Shown here piece by piece: positions 28,365 to 38,550 of a DNA stretch of 64,000 nt. The notes beneath the pieces are model-generated. The model had not been told where the DNA came from and did not search any database. It saw nothing but the letters and a program-made list of their open reading frames with translations. The position numbers were made by a program, and so were the translations under genes. The stretch lies in the NCBI GenBank assembly GCA_938084835.1, contig CALKER010000006.1, forward strand, positions 806,001 to 870,000. Direction: 5' to 3'. This stretch comes from an uncultured Thermoguttaceae bacterium (lineage in GTDB: Bacteria; Planctomycetota; Planctomycetia; Pirellulales; Thermoguttaceae). Each line of letters opens with the position of its first letter. Positions within the stretch are counted from its first letter, which is position 1.

Positions 28365-29097
28365 GGCCCAGTCCTTTCAGCGAAATATCCCGCCTGGTTC
28401 CGTTGTTAAATTCCATAAGTCGTTGGAAAGCTTTTGAAGTACTCGACACTCCAATTTCCGAGAAAAGCGGCAGGGCTACACTGGTCCACCAATTTGCAAT
28501 AAGTATTTTAGGAACCACAATTGCAGTTGTTCAACTTTTTTTAAAAAAGCTAAGTTGGTGTGTACTCCCGAGTTTTGAAAGTTCCTCCGAAAGCTTGGCG
28601 GCAACCGACGGTGCGGAAACACTGCTCGGAGGAATAACTTTTCGCGCACTTTTCATAAACGGGCGCATGCGAGGTTGCCCGGGCCTGTTTTTCCCCTAGC
28701 TTGTGGGGAGATCTAACGAAGTTTACGGCGGTCGCAAGGTTTTACGGGTTGAATCGAGCATTTTCAACGGGAGCTAACGAATCATCTTTTCTGCTTTAGC
28801 ATCCGCATTTGATGGCGACAAACCGCATGGCTTAAACAGGATTGGGATGATTGACCTCTACCATGATGACTCCCGAGCCGTTTTTTGTAGAAAGCTCAAA
28901 AATGAGTGAGTATACGAGGAAGGCAAGAGGGCCATTGCGACGTAAATTCGCCGGACCAGATATTACGAACAGAAGCGTTCCAAATACCCTACCACCCGCC
29001 ACGAGCCAATCGGAGGCTTTGCCCGGCCCAGTCCCGGGAGCTAGACAAATTAAGCAAACGGCCTGACGCCCATGATGTGCTTAAGCCTGCTGGCTTT
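28365..29097. other. spacer, nothing recognised
   Basis: About 730 bases between two minus-strand genes. No credible gene, tRNA or terminator. The right edge runs into a 21-bp tandem duplication that covers the end of dnaE. Confidence 0.45.
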
Positions 29098-29139
29098 ACT
29101 AACTAGGGAGTATTCTGGACTAACTAGGGAGTATTCTGG
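29098..29139. repeat. 21-bp perfect tandem duplication over the dnaE stop
   Basis: Two perfect adjacent copies of the unit ACTAACTAGGGAGTATTCTGG (29098-29118 and 29119-29139). The right-hand copy encodes, on the minus strand, the last residues and the TAG stop of DNA polymerase III alpha; the left copy repeats them in the untranslated region. Confidence 0.9.
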
Positions 29140-32100
29140 TTATTTGCACCCGCACGTATTCCCATCCGGTTGGGTGACTTTCCTTTGACGGCACTACGGC
29201 GAAATGGAGAGCCGAAAATAGGCCGCACATTACTCCTTCCAAGGAGTTCCTCGAGCTGAGCGAATAAATCTTTGTCGTAGTCAACACGTATCGAGTCGGA
29301 GACCATTGGCACCGTCACCCCGTTTTCAAGTTCTACGAGAATTTCAAGACGGTGTCGCCCGGGCCGGCTGCGAATGAGTCGTGCGGCCTCTTCAAGCGTA
29401 GCCTCCGTATGTTTAGTTGCATTAAACCGCAGTTCTAACCCCTCGAAGGCTCGGGCTGGAATTTCTTCAAGAGGGACAACGTCCGCCACGATTAGATGAG
29501 CGGCCTCCACATCTCCTCGGCGATCAATCGTGCCAAGAACAAGCAGCTTGGCCTCCGCGTTGAGATCGGAGGAGATCTGGACAAGCGTATCCGGCCAGAC
29601 TATACAGCGGAGAGCCCCAACGCGGTCCTCCAATTCGAAAACTGCGTACCGGTTGGGGGTATCCTCGCGCTGGTTTTTCGTTCGTCCGAATTTAAGGTTG
29701 GCAACAATACCGGCTATAATTACCTGAGCACGATCTGCTGCGCGATTGTCGCACATCGTGTCGTGCGTAGCATATTGGGCGATTAGTCCTTCGTAAGGGG
29801 TCAGAGGGTGCCCCGAGATGTAGAAGCCAAGTACTTCCTTTTCGTAAGCTGCCTTTTCCTGGCCGGACCAATCGGGGACGGCAGGTAACTCGGGGTGGTC
29901 GTGTGCGACAGGATCCGCGGTCTCCGCGGTACCACCAAATAAGGCGAGTTGTCCTGCGCGTCGGTCTTTGGCTGCCGCTATCCCTGCTTGAATGGCTCGA
30001 TCGAGGACCTCGAAACATTGAGCGCGATTGGCCCCCATGCTGTCGAAGGCGCCGGCTTTGATCAGCGCCTCGATCGCGCTGCGGGGCACCTCACCAGGAT
30101 CAAGCCGTTGACAAAAATCGAACAAACTTCGATAAGGTCCACCGCGTTGGCGTTCGGCCACAATGGCGGCCGCTGCTCCTTGGCCGCAGCCTTTAATAGC
30201 GGAGAGTCCGAACGCAATTTTCCCTTCGACAACGGCAAAATCCACAAAGCACTTGTTGACATCCGGCCAAATGATCTCAATTCCCATACGTTGACAATCT
30301 TGTAGGTGCTCAACCAGAAGGTCCTTGTGGGTAAAGTTGCGCATTGGGATATCGCAGGACAGAAGCGCCGCCATAAACTGCAACGGGTAATGCGTCTTTA
30401 GATAAGCGGTAATGTAACTAATTAAAGCATAGGCCGTGGCATGGCTTTTGTTGAAACCGTATCCAGCGAATTTCTCGATGAGGTTAAAGATGGCTTCCGC
30501 TTCCGATTTTTTGAGGCCATGTTTCCCTGCTCCCACGATAAACTGTTCTCGGTATCGCGCAATAACAGGTAACTTCTTTTTACTGATCGCTTTGATGCAG
30601 GTATAAGCGTCCGCCAGGGGAATGCCACCCAATCTGTTGAGGATCCGCATTACCTGTTCTTGATAGACCATCACTCCGTGAGTTTCGGCAAGAATCTCTT
30701 CGAGGACGGGGTGGCGATACTCCGGCTTTTTTCGTCCAAGTTTAACGTCGATATAATCATCGACCATACCACCCTTGAGGGGGCCCGGTCGATAGAGGGC
30801 GTTTGTGGCCACAAGGTCACGGAAATGATCCGGCTTCATCCGCTGCAGGAGTTCGCGAATACCCGCTTTTTCCAATTGGAACACCCCTTTCGTTTCGCCC
30901 CGGCGTAAAGTTCCGAAGGTTTCAGGATCATCCAGCGGCAGTTTGAAAGGATCGATTAACTCGCCGGTAGTGTCTTTGATGAGTTCCACAACTTTCCACA
31001 GGAGGGTAAGATTCCGTAATCCCAGAAGGTCCATTTTGAGCAGACCGATGACCTCCACGTCTCCCATCGCCCACTGAGTGACAACCTCGTCCTTACCCTG
31101 GACTCGCTGCAACGGAAGGTATTCCGTCAGAGGTCGATCGGCGATTACCACTCCGGCGGCATGCGTGCTGGCATTGCGGGCAAGGCCTTCCACCTGACGT
31201 GCCAGATCCACAAGCTCTCGTACGACGGGGTCATTTTCGTACTGCCGCGTGAGTTCGTCGCTTTCCTCAAGCGCTTGACTGATAGTCATCCCTGGTCGAT
31301 TGGGAACGAGGGCCACAATGCTATTGACACGGGCCAGCGGGAGCCCAAGAGCCCGGCCCACATCGCGAATAGCGGCTCGCGCAGCCAGCGTTCCGAAAGT
31401 GCCAATTTGTGCCACATTCTCTTCGCCGTATTTGCGTTTGACGTAGCTGATGACTTCGCCCCGGCGCTGTTGACAGAAGTCGATGTCGATGTCGGGCGCT
31501 TCCCTACGGCTTTCATCAAGAAAACGCTCGAAGAGAAGATCGTGCTCGATCGGGCACACACGGCTAAGATGCAGGGCGTAGGCAACCAGCGACCCAACTC
31601 CCGATCCCCGCGCATTGCACACGATACCGTTTTCTCGGGCAAAACGCACAAAGTCCCACACCACCAAGAAGTAATTGGCAAAGCCCAATTTGTTGATGAC
31701 GCGAAGTTCAAAGTCCAGCCGCTCCAATACTTCCGGAGCAAGGTCACCATTTTTCCAACGTTTGGGATTGTCGGCGTATCGCTCTCTTAGGCCGGCCAGG
31801 CATAGTTCCCGTAGGTATTCTTCCGATGTTTTTCCATCTGGGGGGACAAACACGGGGAAATGACGAACGCCCAATTCGATTTCCACATCCACCCACGAGG
31901 CAATCTCCACCGTCCGCCGAACGGCCTCTTCCAGCCCCGAAAAGGCGGCATACATTTCCTTCGGGGATCTTAAGTAGAAAAGATTCGAACCCATGCGAAG
32001 CCGATCTTCGTCACTACGGACTTTTCCAGTGTTGACACAGAGGAGGATATCTTGGACAGCGGCATCTTCTGGATGCACGTAGTGCACATCGCTTGTGGCG

Positions 32101-32717
32101 ACCAAAGGAATTCCCGTTTTGCGAGAAAGTTTGCAGGCCCGTTCGAGCAGCTGCCGTTGCACCTCAAGGCCGTTATCTTGGATTTCCAGGAAGTAACGAT
32201 CCCCAAACAATTGGTGAAACCATTCAGCCGTCTCGCAGGCTTTATGAAGATCGTCGTCCTCTTCTAGGAGGAGTCGGCTAATTTCACTGGAAGCGCAACC
32301 GCTGAGACAGACAAGTCCCTCTTGGTAGCGGGTGAGCAATTCCTTATCTATGCGAGGGCGATAGTAGTACCCCTCTAGGAAGGCGGCCGACGCAAGCTTT
32401 ATAAGATTCTTCAACCCTTGGGGGCTGATCGCAAGAAGAGTTAGGTGATCAGCGGCATCCTTGGCACTGGCAGCATCTTTGATAAATCGGCTTTCGGGAG
32501 CTACGTAGGCCTCATAGCCGATGATGGGTTTAATTCCTGCCGCCTTTGCTTTGCGGTAGAACTGGAGCGCTCCGTACAAGTTTCCGTGATCAGTGAGCGC
32601 AAGGGCCTTCATCCCGAGCGAAAGAGTTCGCTCCAAAAGGTTATCCAGGCGACTGGCTCCATCAAGAAGACTGTAATGGCTATGACAATGCAGATGGACA
32701 AATTCCAGGGCACTCAT
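29124..32717 (-). CDS. dnaE: DNA polymerase III alpha subunit
   Basis: 1197 residues, full length for DnaE. The PHP domain (1-210) keeps its metal-ligand pattern (HLHCHSHYSLLDG, ALTDHG, ATSDVHYV). The polymerase core has PDIDIDF at 408-414 with Asp411 and Asp413 as catalytic residues, and the third Asp in KMDLLGLRNLTLL. A finger/little-finger region, a tandem helix-hairpin-helix region and an OB fold (QVIIAGIVANLKFGRTKN onward) follow. It is the replicative polymerase and binds the beta clamp and tau. The C-terminus is short and ends in a low-complexity tail, whose coding end and stop lie in a 21-bp tandem duplication. It stands alone, with long spacers on each side. Confidence 0.97.
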   Translation of the reverse strand: MSALEFVHLHCHSHYSLLDGASRLDNLLERTLSLGMKALALTDHGNLYGALQFYRKAKAAGIKPIIGYEAYVAPESRFIKDAASAKDAADHLTLLAISPQGLKNLIKLASAAFLEGYYYRPRIDKELLTRYQEGLVCLSGCASSEISRLLLEEDDDLHKACETAEWFHQLFGDRYFLEIQDNGLEVQRQLLERACKLSRKTGIPLVATSDVHYVHPEDAAVQDILLCVNTGKVRSDEDRLRMGSNLFYLRSPKEMYAAFSGLEEAVRRTVEIASWVDVEIELGVRHFPVFVPPDGKTSEEYLRELCLAGLRERYADNPKRWKNGDLAPEVLERLDFELRVINKLGFANYFLVVWDFVRFARENGIVCNARGSGVGSLVAYALHLSRVCPIEHDLLFERFLDESRREAPDIDIDFCQQRRGEVISYVKRKYGEENVAQIGTFGTLAARAAIRDVGRALGLPLARVNSIVALVPNRPGMTISQALEESDELTRQYENDPVVRELVDLARQVEGLARNASTHAAGVVIADRPLTEYLPLQRVQGKDEVVTQWAMGDVEVIGLLKMDLLGLRNLTLLWKVVELIKDTTGELIDPFKLPLDDPETFGTLRRGETKGVFQLEKAGIRELLQRMKPDHFRDLVATNALYRPGPLKGGMVDDYIDVKLGRKKPEYRHPVLEEILAETHGVMVYQEQVMRILNRLGGIPLADAYTCIKAISKKKLPVIARYREQFIVGAGKHGLKKSEAEAIFNLIEKFAGYGFNKSHATAYALISYITAYLKTHYPLQFMAALLSCDIPMRNFTHKDLLVEHLQDCQRMGIEIIWPDVNKCFVDFAVVEGKIAFGLSAIKGCGQGAAAAIVAERQRGGPYRSLFDFCQRLDPGEVPRSAIEALIKAGAFDSMGANRAQCFEVLDRAIQAGIAAAKDRRAGQLALFGGTAETADPVAHDHPELPAVPDWSGQEKAAYEKEVLGFYISGHPLTPYEGLIAQYATHDTMCDNRAADRAQVIIAGIVANLKFGRTKNQREDTPNRYAVFELEDRVGALRCIVWPDTLVQISSDLNAEAKLLVLGTIDRRGDVEAAHLIVADVVPLEEIPARAFEGLELRFNATKHTEATLEEAARLIRSRPGRHRLEILVELENGVTVPMVSDSIRVDYDKDLFAQLEELLGRSNVRPIFGSPFRRSAVKGKSPNRMGIRAGANNQNTP

Positions 32718-33704
32718 CTTTATCGCCTAAAATCCTTCTCATAGCAGGGAAGAACTAACCCGGCTATTGTTCAAAGGCTACGCGAGAGGTCCAGCTATCA
32801 TGTACGGCAGATTCATTATTTGGGTGAAACTTACGCCTGCCAATAGTAGGCTCCTGAAGCAGGGCGGCAAAGGGGTGCAAGTGATCTACTTCTAACTCCC
32901 CTGTACGTAACTCCTTTGCCGTTTCCGCCCCATTGTGATGCGTTTTCCTAAAAGGAGTCGAAACTATCGACTTGTTGGGCATCGCGATCTTGAACAATCT
33001 CGCTCCTCTCGCGGCATAATGCCCAAACCCAAGAATTTTTTTCGGCGCAAGCGGCTTCGGGTGTGCCTTAATTCTTTGGCCGCTCCGAAAGTTAGGGAGC
33101 CAACGAAGGAAGTCGGGCTCCTTCAACTGGAACCGGCTAATGATCCTGCTAAATTGGACCCGACACGCTCCCCTTGCATTTGAAAGCTGGCTTTTGCCGA
33201 TGTTTGATAGCGGAGTATTCTCGCAGCCAACCATTCAAGTCGTTTTTGTTTGAAACTGTAACGTCTGTGGAAAGCAACGGCCTTTGGCAAGCCTAGCGAA
33301 GAGTTGGGGTGTTGAACACCTCTTTCGCCAGCGTGGAGGTTTGCCAGGTTGGCGGCTTCCCTCCCGAGTCCCGAGGGGGTACTAGGGAGAAAGCTTATCA
33401 CGGAGCAGCGTACCTGACATTAAACAGAAAGGTTTGGTTCGAATCGCCACCGGACGGTCTTGGTTACTACCCATCGAGCAAAAGGAAATAGGAGGTAAAC
33501 TCAATTTGCCACTGCAGAGTGGGAGTTTGCCCAGTCGTTTCGGCTCTTTGACCGGCCTACGGGCATCAGTTGGTCGGTTGCTTCCGAAAGCCCGGCGGCT
33601 GAAACGAGAACTTTCCCCAAGCTTTCTTCCAGGCAGGGTTTAAGGCTAGGAAGCGTAAATAGCCAGGAAAAGTCCTCGGAAAGATTTGAAACTTTAATGT
33701 TGCA
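32718..33704. other. spacer, nothing recognised
   Basis: Nearly 1 kb. The short open frames on both strands overlap one another and have no ribosome sites or recognisable content. I see no RNA gene. Confidence 0.45.
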
Positions 33705-33998
33705 ATGAAGCCAAAGATGTGGATCGATTCGGGTTCCGACAGCCAGGGAAAATCGCAACCAAATCTTGACTTAACAAGTGATCCCGAGTTGCCGAATGTG
33801 GAAGGCCGGTTGTCTGAGTACCCCCGGCGTCCAAGGCCCTTCGTGGGGATCATTTTCCGATGTTGTGGCGTCTATGCCCGGATTTATAAAAACTCCCAAG
33901 GCTCAGCTTATGAAGGCCATTGCCCACGATGCGGAAGGCCGGCACGGATTCGGATTGCCCCAGATGGTATCGATGCCCATTTTTTCGAAGCTTTATGA
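33705..33998 (+). CDS. small CPxCG zinc-ribbon-like protein
   Basis: 97 residues. The first 40 residues are hydrophilic and variable. The second half, RPFVGIIFRCCGVYARIYKN ... GHCPRCGRPARIRIAP, has Cys53/Cys54 and Cys73/Cys76, a plausible zinc knuckle in a small beta-rich fold, and ends DGIDAHFFEAL. I recall closely similar short proteins in planctomycetes, so I call it real although the ribosome site is weak. The true start could lie further in. It is convergent with the large secretin-module gene. Role unknown; zinc binding is inferred. Confidence 0.7.
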   Translation: MKPKMWIDSGSDSQGKSQPNLDLTSDPELPNVEGRLSEYPRRPRPFVGIIFRCCGVYARIYKNSQGSAYEGHCPRCGRPARIRIAPDGIDAHFFEAL

Positions 33999-34335
33999 AG
34001 CCCAAGCCACGTGATATCCTCATCGGTAGGGTCATTATCCCTAGTTTGGGGAGGATGGTCCTCGTTTCGAAGCCGCTTCTTAACCAGCAGACTGTCGACT
34101 AGTCCATTGATCGGCGGGGACTTGAGTTTCCTGCGGCATCAAGAAGGTCGAAAATCCGGTTGGTGGGTTTCCCGGGTGCGAAGTTTTTTAGTAGGAGTGC
34201 CGAGCTTGCGAGACCTACGCCTCCGTCATGACTTAAGATAATTGGGAAGGGCACATCTGCCGCCGGCCGAGCGTTTCGTGCGACGTGCCGGGCGCGGTTT
34301 GGACGTTCCTCATCAAGAGGTTATCCGGCGACGTT
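33999..34335. other. convergent spacer
   Basis: About 340 bases between convergent genes. No clear terminator, gene or RNA found. Confidence 0.4.
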
Positions 34336-37300
34336 CTAGCGGCGGCCTGAGGTCCCGGTACCGGAAGGACGAGAAGGACCGGCCCCCGCACCCATGGGGG
34401 CTCCCCCTTGAAAGCCGAACCCCCCGAAAAAGCCGGGCCTGAAGAACGGTGTTGTTCCGCCCGGGAAGCCCCCGCCGGTGGACCCACCCCGCTGCCAGAA
34501 ACGGTTGCGATCGGAGCTGCTAGGTCCCGATGTTCCAGTACTCCCTGACACTGTTGCTCCGCTAGGGGTACTTCTCCCGATGCTAACCGAGTCGCCAAGC
34601 ATTGCCCGCACCGCCTGTTGTACCGCTTCGGGATTAGTCTTGCGGACCACGACAACCTGAGTGGCCTGCGGAGGTTTGGCAGCTGCGGCATCTAGATCTT
34701 CAATTAATTGTTTGACTTCCTGAAACAGCGGTTCCGGGGCCGCGACGATTACCGAGTTCGTTCGCGTGTCTACCCCGAGAGACAGTCGCTGAGTCTGTTC
34801 TAGGGTACTTCGGCGGGTGGTTGGGCCACCGCGGCCACCCCGCAAAGCCTGCAGCATCTGAATAAATTCTTGCGGGTTAGGAGGTCCCCCCCGCCCCTGT
34901 TGCGCGGAACCCGCTGAGACTAGCCGGTCCTGATATACTTGGCGAACGATCTCGGCTACTTCCGAAGCCTGCATATTGCGTACCGGCACCACCCGGGGGC
35001 GGGGTTGGGCCAGCACTTCCTCCGGGCTCTCTTTTTGATCAAGAACTTCCAGAAGCTGCTCGATGATTTCCAAATCGACGGGCGAAGCCTGAACAATTAG
35101 GGCGTTCAACCGGGCATCAGGAGTTATCCGAAGTGTGCCACTCGGGGTCACCGTGCCCCCGCCACCGCCTAACAATGAACTGACGATTCCGCCCCCAATT
35201 TCTCCAAAAGCCGCACTGGCCAAATCCCTTACCATTCCCCCTGCTCCGCCGGCGCTTGATCCTGCTAAAGTGCCCCCTCCGAAAATCTGGTCGAGCACTT
35301 CGGCCAAGGCCTCCGCCCGCGCATGCTTCAGATAAAAGATGGTTAGCTGCGGGCCTGTGCCCACTTGACTAGAAATTAAGCGGACCAGTTCTTCGACAAG
35401 GTCCAAAGCTTCTTGGTCTTCTGAGGCAATAACCAAGCCATTTGGTCCCGGTACGATTACCACTGGGGGTGCCGGCTGACGGGATTCCCGTGCGCTATCT
35501 TTTTGGTCCACTTGCCCGCTGATTTGACCCTCGCTCGGGGGGGGCGGCGGTGCACCATCGTCCACTGCTCCGGAAAGCGGTGAAGCCAATTGCTGGAAAC
35601 TCACGAAGATGGCTTCGGGGAGCTCCGTTTTATCAACTGGCCCCTCACGTCCCATGATCCCGGTTCGACTAACCCTTGCAAATTGGACACCATCCTTCCC
35701 CTGATTTCCGTTAAAGCGTGCCTCGTCGAATACTTCCTGGGGGGCCACGGGTATCGGAACCGGGGACACGGGCCACTCCTGCAGATCAATGGGCGGTCCT
35801 AAAGGCATCGGCGACCATGGCTGGGGCATTTCCACCGGGGGCTGCCCCCACGAATTGGGATCCCTCCACTGGCCACCTCCGTCTCTTGGGACCCACTGCT
35901 GCTCCGTTTGTACTCCGGGGGCTGGCCAGCCTCCTTCTGGCCACTCTCCTGGTTGTCCACCGGGATACATCTGGGAACCTGGAACCGGGGGATTGGGAGG
36001 GCCGCTGGGCATGAGCGTCCCGTACGGTAACCCCGGCGGTGGGACCGCTTGTGATCTGTCGGTCGGGGTGCGACTTTGAATGTAACTCGGAGTACCTATC
36101 ACTCGCAGGGAGTTTCCCCGGAGGGAAGGCCAAATTTGTTGGAGCCGCTCAACAATTTCCCGAGCCTGTGTGCCATAAATGGGTAGAACGCGGGCGGTTC
36201 CCCCCTGACTTGCCATCTGGGCTGATCCCGAACCCTCCCCCATTTTTTCGAGAAGGGATTTTACCAACGTAAGCTCGCGCTCCGTGCCCCGCACCAGCAA
36301 TTGCCGTGAAAGAGAGTCTACCTCGACCTTTACGGAAGCAGCTCCATCTTGGCCAGCCAAGAGCTTGGTAATAGCAGCGGCAGCCATTTGAGGATCAAGT
36401 CGGCGAAGGGGAATCACTTCCAGTCGTGTTCCCTGCTGGCGAAGTTGTTCCACTGTGGCGCGAATTGTGGCATGTTCGCTGGGTCGAGCCAAAGCTACTA
36501 AATTACCCGTTTTGCTATCGGTGGTTAGGCGTACACCTGGGGAGCCCACGAGCAGAGTTTGGAGCACCTGCAGGACAGTCTGAGGGTCGGCGGGAGCCAC
36601 TTCATAAACTTCTAGTTGCAAGGCGCCTGCCACCCCTCGACCGGCAGCGGTGTCGCTATCGGGAATATCGATGGCCTGCAAGATGTCGGCCACCTGTCGG
36701 ATTCGTGCCGCTCGCCCGGCCGCGAAAATCCTCATCCCCACCGTGTCCACTGCAAGGCGCAACGATCCGTCCGCAGCGACAAACTGATCCGCCGGAATTC
36801 CCAGGAGTTGGCGAAGTACCAACACGGCCTCATCAGGGGTGACATATTTCAAGGGAAATATTTGCATCGCCTCGATTACACCACCCTCCGGGCTGTCGGC
36901 TCGCGCAAGAACCTGCCGAATGAGCCGAAGCCGCCCTGCCGTGTCTGTTACCAATAGTTGCTGCGCCTTAGGAAGTGTCACCACAGATCCCTGAGGCCCA
37001 AGCAAGCTACGAATCTCTTGCTGGCCCTCCTCAACGGACAACCGACTTAAGCTGAAAATCGTGCTTACAAGCTCGTGCTCCGCATGTTTATCCAATTCAT
37101 GTTCAGAAACGATAGGAACCAAATTCGGCGGCACCCCGTCAGCCAGATTTACCAAAATCAGCATCTGCCCGCGCCGCACCAATACATAGCCTTTTGTCAG
37201 CAACACACTATTTATAAGATCGAGCGCTTCGTTAATGGTGTACGCACGTCTATCAGAATAGTTGAACGTTCCATGGGGAGGTCCTTCCATCACCAAAGAT

Positions 37301-38550
37301 AAACCGGCTTTTTCCGCTAACCACTCGAGGACCTGTCCCCACGGCTGAAACTTGAAATTAAAAACAAGCCGCGGTTCTTCGACGCTGGCAGATTCGGTTC
37401 CTGGGTCCCTATGTGTTGCAACTTCCAGATCTTTGGCCGGTGGCCCAGGGGTTTCCCTTTTCTCTGCTGGCGGGAGAGAGATTTGCGGAGGCGGCCCGAC
37501 GCGTCCTTCCTCTCCTGCCGCGGCGGGAATTCGTTCGGAATCCGGCGTGGTCTTCCCAGGCGGAATACCACCAGCTTCCGGTGCAGAGGGAGGGACTTTC
37601 CCTTCCGCTGGTACCGGATCTTTTGGTAGTTGTTCCACCGGAGCCCCGGCTTGAGGCTGGGTGGACGGGGCGAGCTCGGTCCGTACCTCTGCCGGAGAAA
37701 TTGCTTGTGGCTGAGAAACTTGCTCCTCGGAGGGACCTACCATCTCCTCGGAAGGGTTAGGAACAGATTCCGTTTCCATTCCGATTGGGCTCCCCTCCGA
37801 AGGAGTGGAGACACTGGGGCCTTCGCTGGGGCCTAGTGGGGCTGCTACCTCCACCTGCCCTGAAGATTCCTCTTCCTCCGCAGTGGGCCCCTGCTGAGGG
37901 GCTGGAAGCAAGACCTCACGCCCCATTACTTCCTTCTTTTCGGGGGTATCATTGGATACCATTGGCTGGATCTGGACGGATGGCTCACTCTGCGCGGGGG
38001 ATATCTCGCTCCGAGAAGATTCCGTGCTGCCGCCGGTGGCTTGCGGCTCCTGCAAAACTTCTTCGCCGGCGATCGCGGGGACCAAAGGAGCAGGATTACT
38101 CCCCCCCGTTTCCGCTGAAGACCCAGTCGCGTTTATTTCGGCCCAAACTTGCCAGTCCAACTCAGGTATAGTTTCCCCTCCTGTGCTACCCCCGTTTTTC
38201 GGTGCCATGATGCCACTTTCTAAGTCAGCGGACGTGTCCCCAGCGAAATCTTGGAGTTGGTTCTGAACCACCCTTCCGGGCGGTGTATGGCCACCGGGCT
38301 TTGAAGAACCGTCGTAAAAAGCATGGAGCTGCAGGCTATCTCGACTCGATGCAAGCCGCAAGTCAGCGACTCCTACCCGAACCGAAGGTTGGGCCCTTGA
38401 TCCAGAAACGCGTGGCACCGCGCTATCAGATCTACCGACCCCGGCGGGAGCAACCGCTTTAGCCGACCCTCCCGGAATTACGCAACAGAAAACGGGGGCC
38501 AGAATGAGGACGGGCCATAAAAGCGACCTCCGACGAGCCTGGTTCATCAT
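34336..38550 (-). CDS. large exported protein of repeated secretin N-type modules
   Basis: 1404 residues from ATG 38550, chosen because AAAGGG precedes it at 9 nt; ATG 38568 would add six residues. A signal peptide or anchor (LLWPVLILAPVFCCV) is followed by a disordered region of about 340 residues rich in Pro, Glu, Gly and Ser. An N0-like segment (VFNFKFQPWGQVLEWLAEKA) and then about seven secretin N-type modules follow; examples are AMQIFPLKYVTPDEAVLVLR, LTIFYLKHARAEALAEVLDQ and PRVVPVRNMQASEVAEIVRQ, each ending in a NALIV/NSVIV-like strand. There is no recognisable secretin beta-barrel; the C-terminus is Gly/Pro-rich disorder. Planctomycetes have a family of such proteins next to or away from type II/IV systems. 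It may be a periplasmic ring or adaptor, but the role is not known. Confidence 0.8.
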   Translation of the reverse strand: MMNQARRRSLLWPVLILAPVFCCVIPGGSAKAVAPAGVGRSDSAVPRVSGSRAQPSVRVGVADLRLASSRDSLQLHAFYDGSSKPGGHTPPGRVVQNQLQDFAGDTSADLESGIMAPKNGGSTGGETIPELDWQVWAEINATGSSAETGGSNPAPLVPAIAGEEVLQEPQATGGSTESSRSEISPAQSEPSVQIQPMVSNDTPEKKEVMGREVLLPAPQQGPTAEEEESSGQVEVAAPLGPSEGPSVSTPSEGSPIGMETESVPNPSEEMVGPSEEQVSQPQAISPAEVRTELAPSTQPQAGAPVEQLPKDPVPAEGKVPPSAPEAGGIPPGKTTPDSERIPAAAGEEGRVGPPPQISLPPAEKRETPGPPAKDLEVATHRDPGTESASVEEPRLVFNFKFQPWGQVLEWLAEKAGLSLVMEGPPHGTFNYSDRRAYTINEALDLINSVLLTKGYVLVRRGQMLILVNLADGVPPNLVPIVSEHELDKHAEHELVSTIFSLSRLSVEEGQQEIRSLLGPQGSVVTLPKAQQLLVTDTAGRLRLIRQVLARADSPEGGVIEAMQIFPLKYVTPDEAVLVLRQLLGIPADQFVAADGSLRLAVDTVGMRIFAAGRAARIRQVADILQAIDIPDSDTAAGRGVAGALQLEVYEVAPADPQTVLQVLQTLLVGSPGVRLTTDSKTGNLVALARPSEHATIRATVEQLRQQGTRLEVIPLRRLDPQMAAAAITKLLAGQDGAASVKVEVDSLSRQLLVRGTERELTLVKSLLEKMGEGSGSAQMASQGGTARVLPIYGTQAREIVERLQQIWPSLRGNSLRVIGTPSYIQSRTPTDRSQAVPPPGLPYGTLMPSGPPNPPVPGSQMYPGGQPGEWPEGGWPAPGVQTEQQWVPRDGGGQWRDPNSWGQPPVEMPQPWSPMPLGPPIDLQEWPVSPVPIPVAPQEVFDEARFNGNQGKDGVQFARVSRTGIMGREGPVDKTELPEAIFVSFQQLASPLSGAVDDGAPPPPPSEGQISGQVDQKDSARESRQPAPPVVIVPGPNGLVIASEDQEALDLVEELVRLISSQVGTGPQLTIFYLKHARAEALAEVLDQIFGGGTLAGSSAGGAGGMVRDLASAAFGEIGGGIVSSLLGGGGGTVTPSGTLRITPDARLNALIVQASPVDLEIIEQLLEVLDQKESPEEVLAQPRPRVVPVRNMQASEVAEIVRQVYQDRLVSAGSAQQGRGGPPNPQEFIQMLQALRGGRGGPTTRRSTLEQTQRLSLGVDTRTNSVIVAAPEPLFQEVKQLIEDLDAAAAKPPQATQVVVVRKTNPEAVQQAVRAMLGDSVSIGRSTPSGATVSGSTGTSGPSSSDRNRFWQRGGSTGGGFPGGTTPFFRPGFFGGFGFQGGAPMGAGAGPSRPSGTGTSGRR

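Noticed and set aside
35786..36133. Open frames on both strands inside the secretin-module gene
   Set aside because: All overlap the Gly/Pro-rich coding sequence of the real gene and arise from its GC-rich codons.
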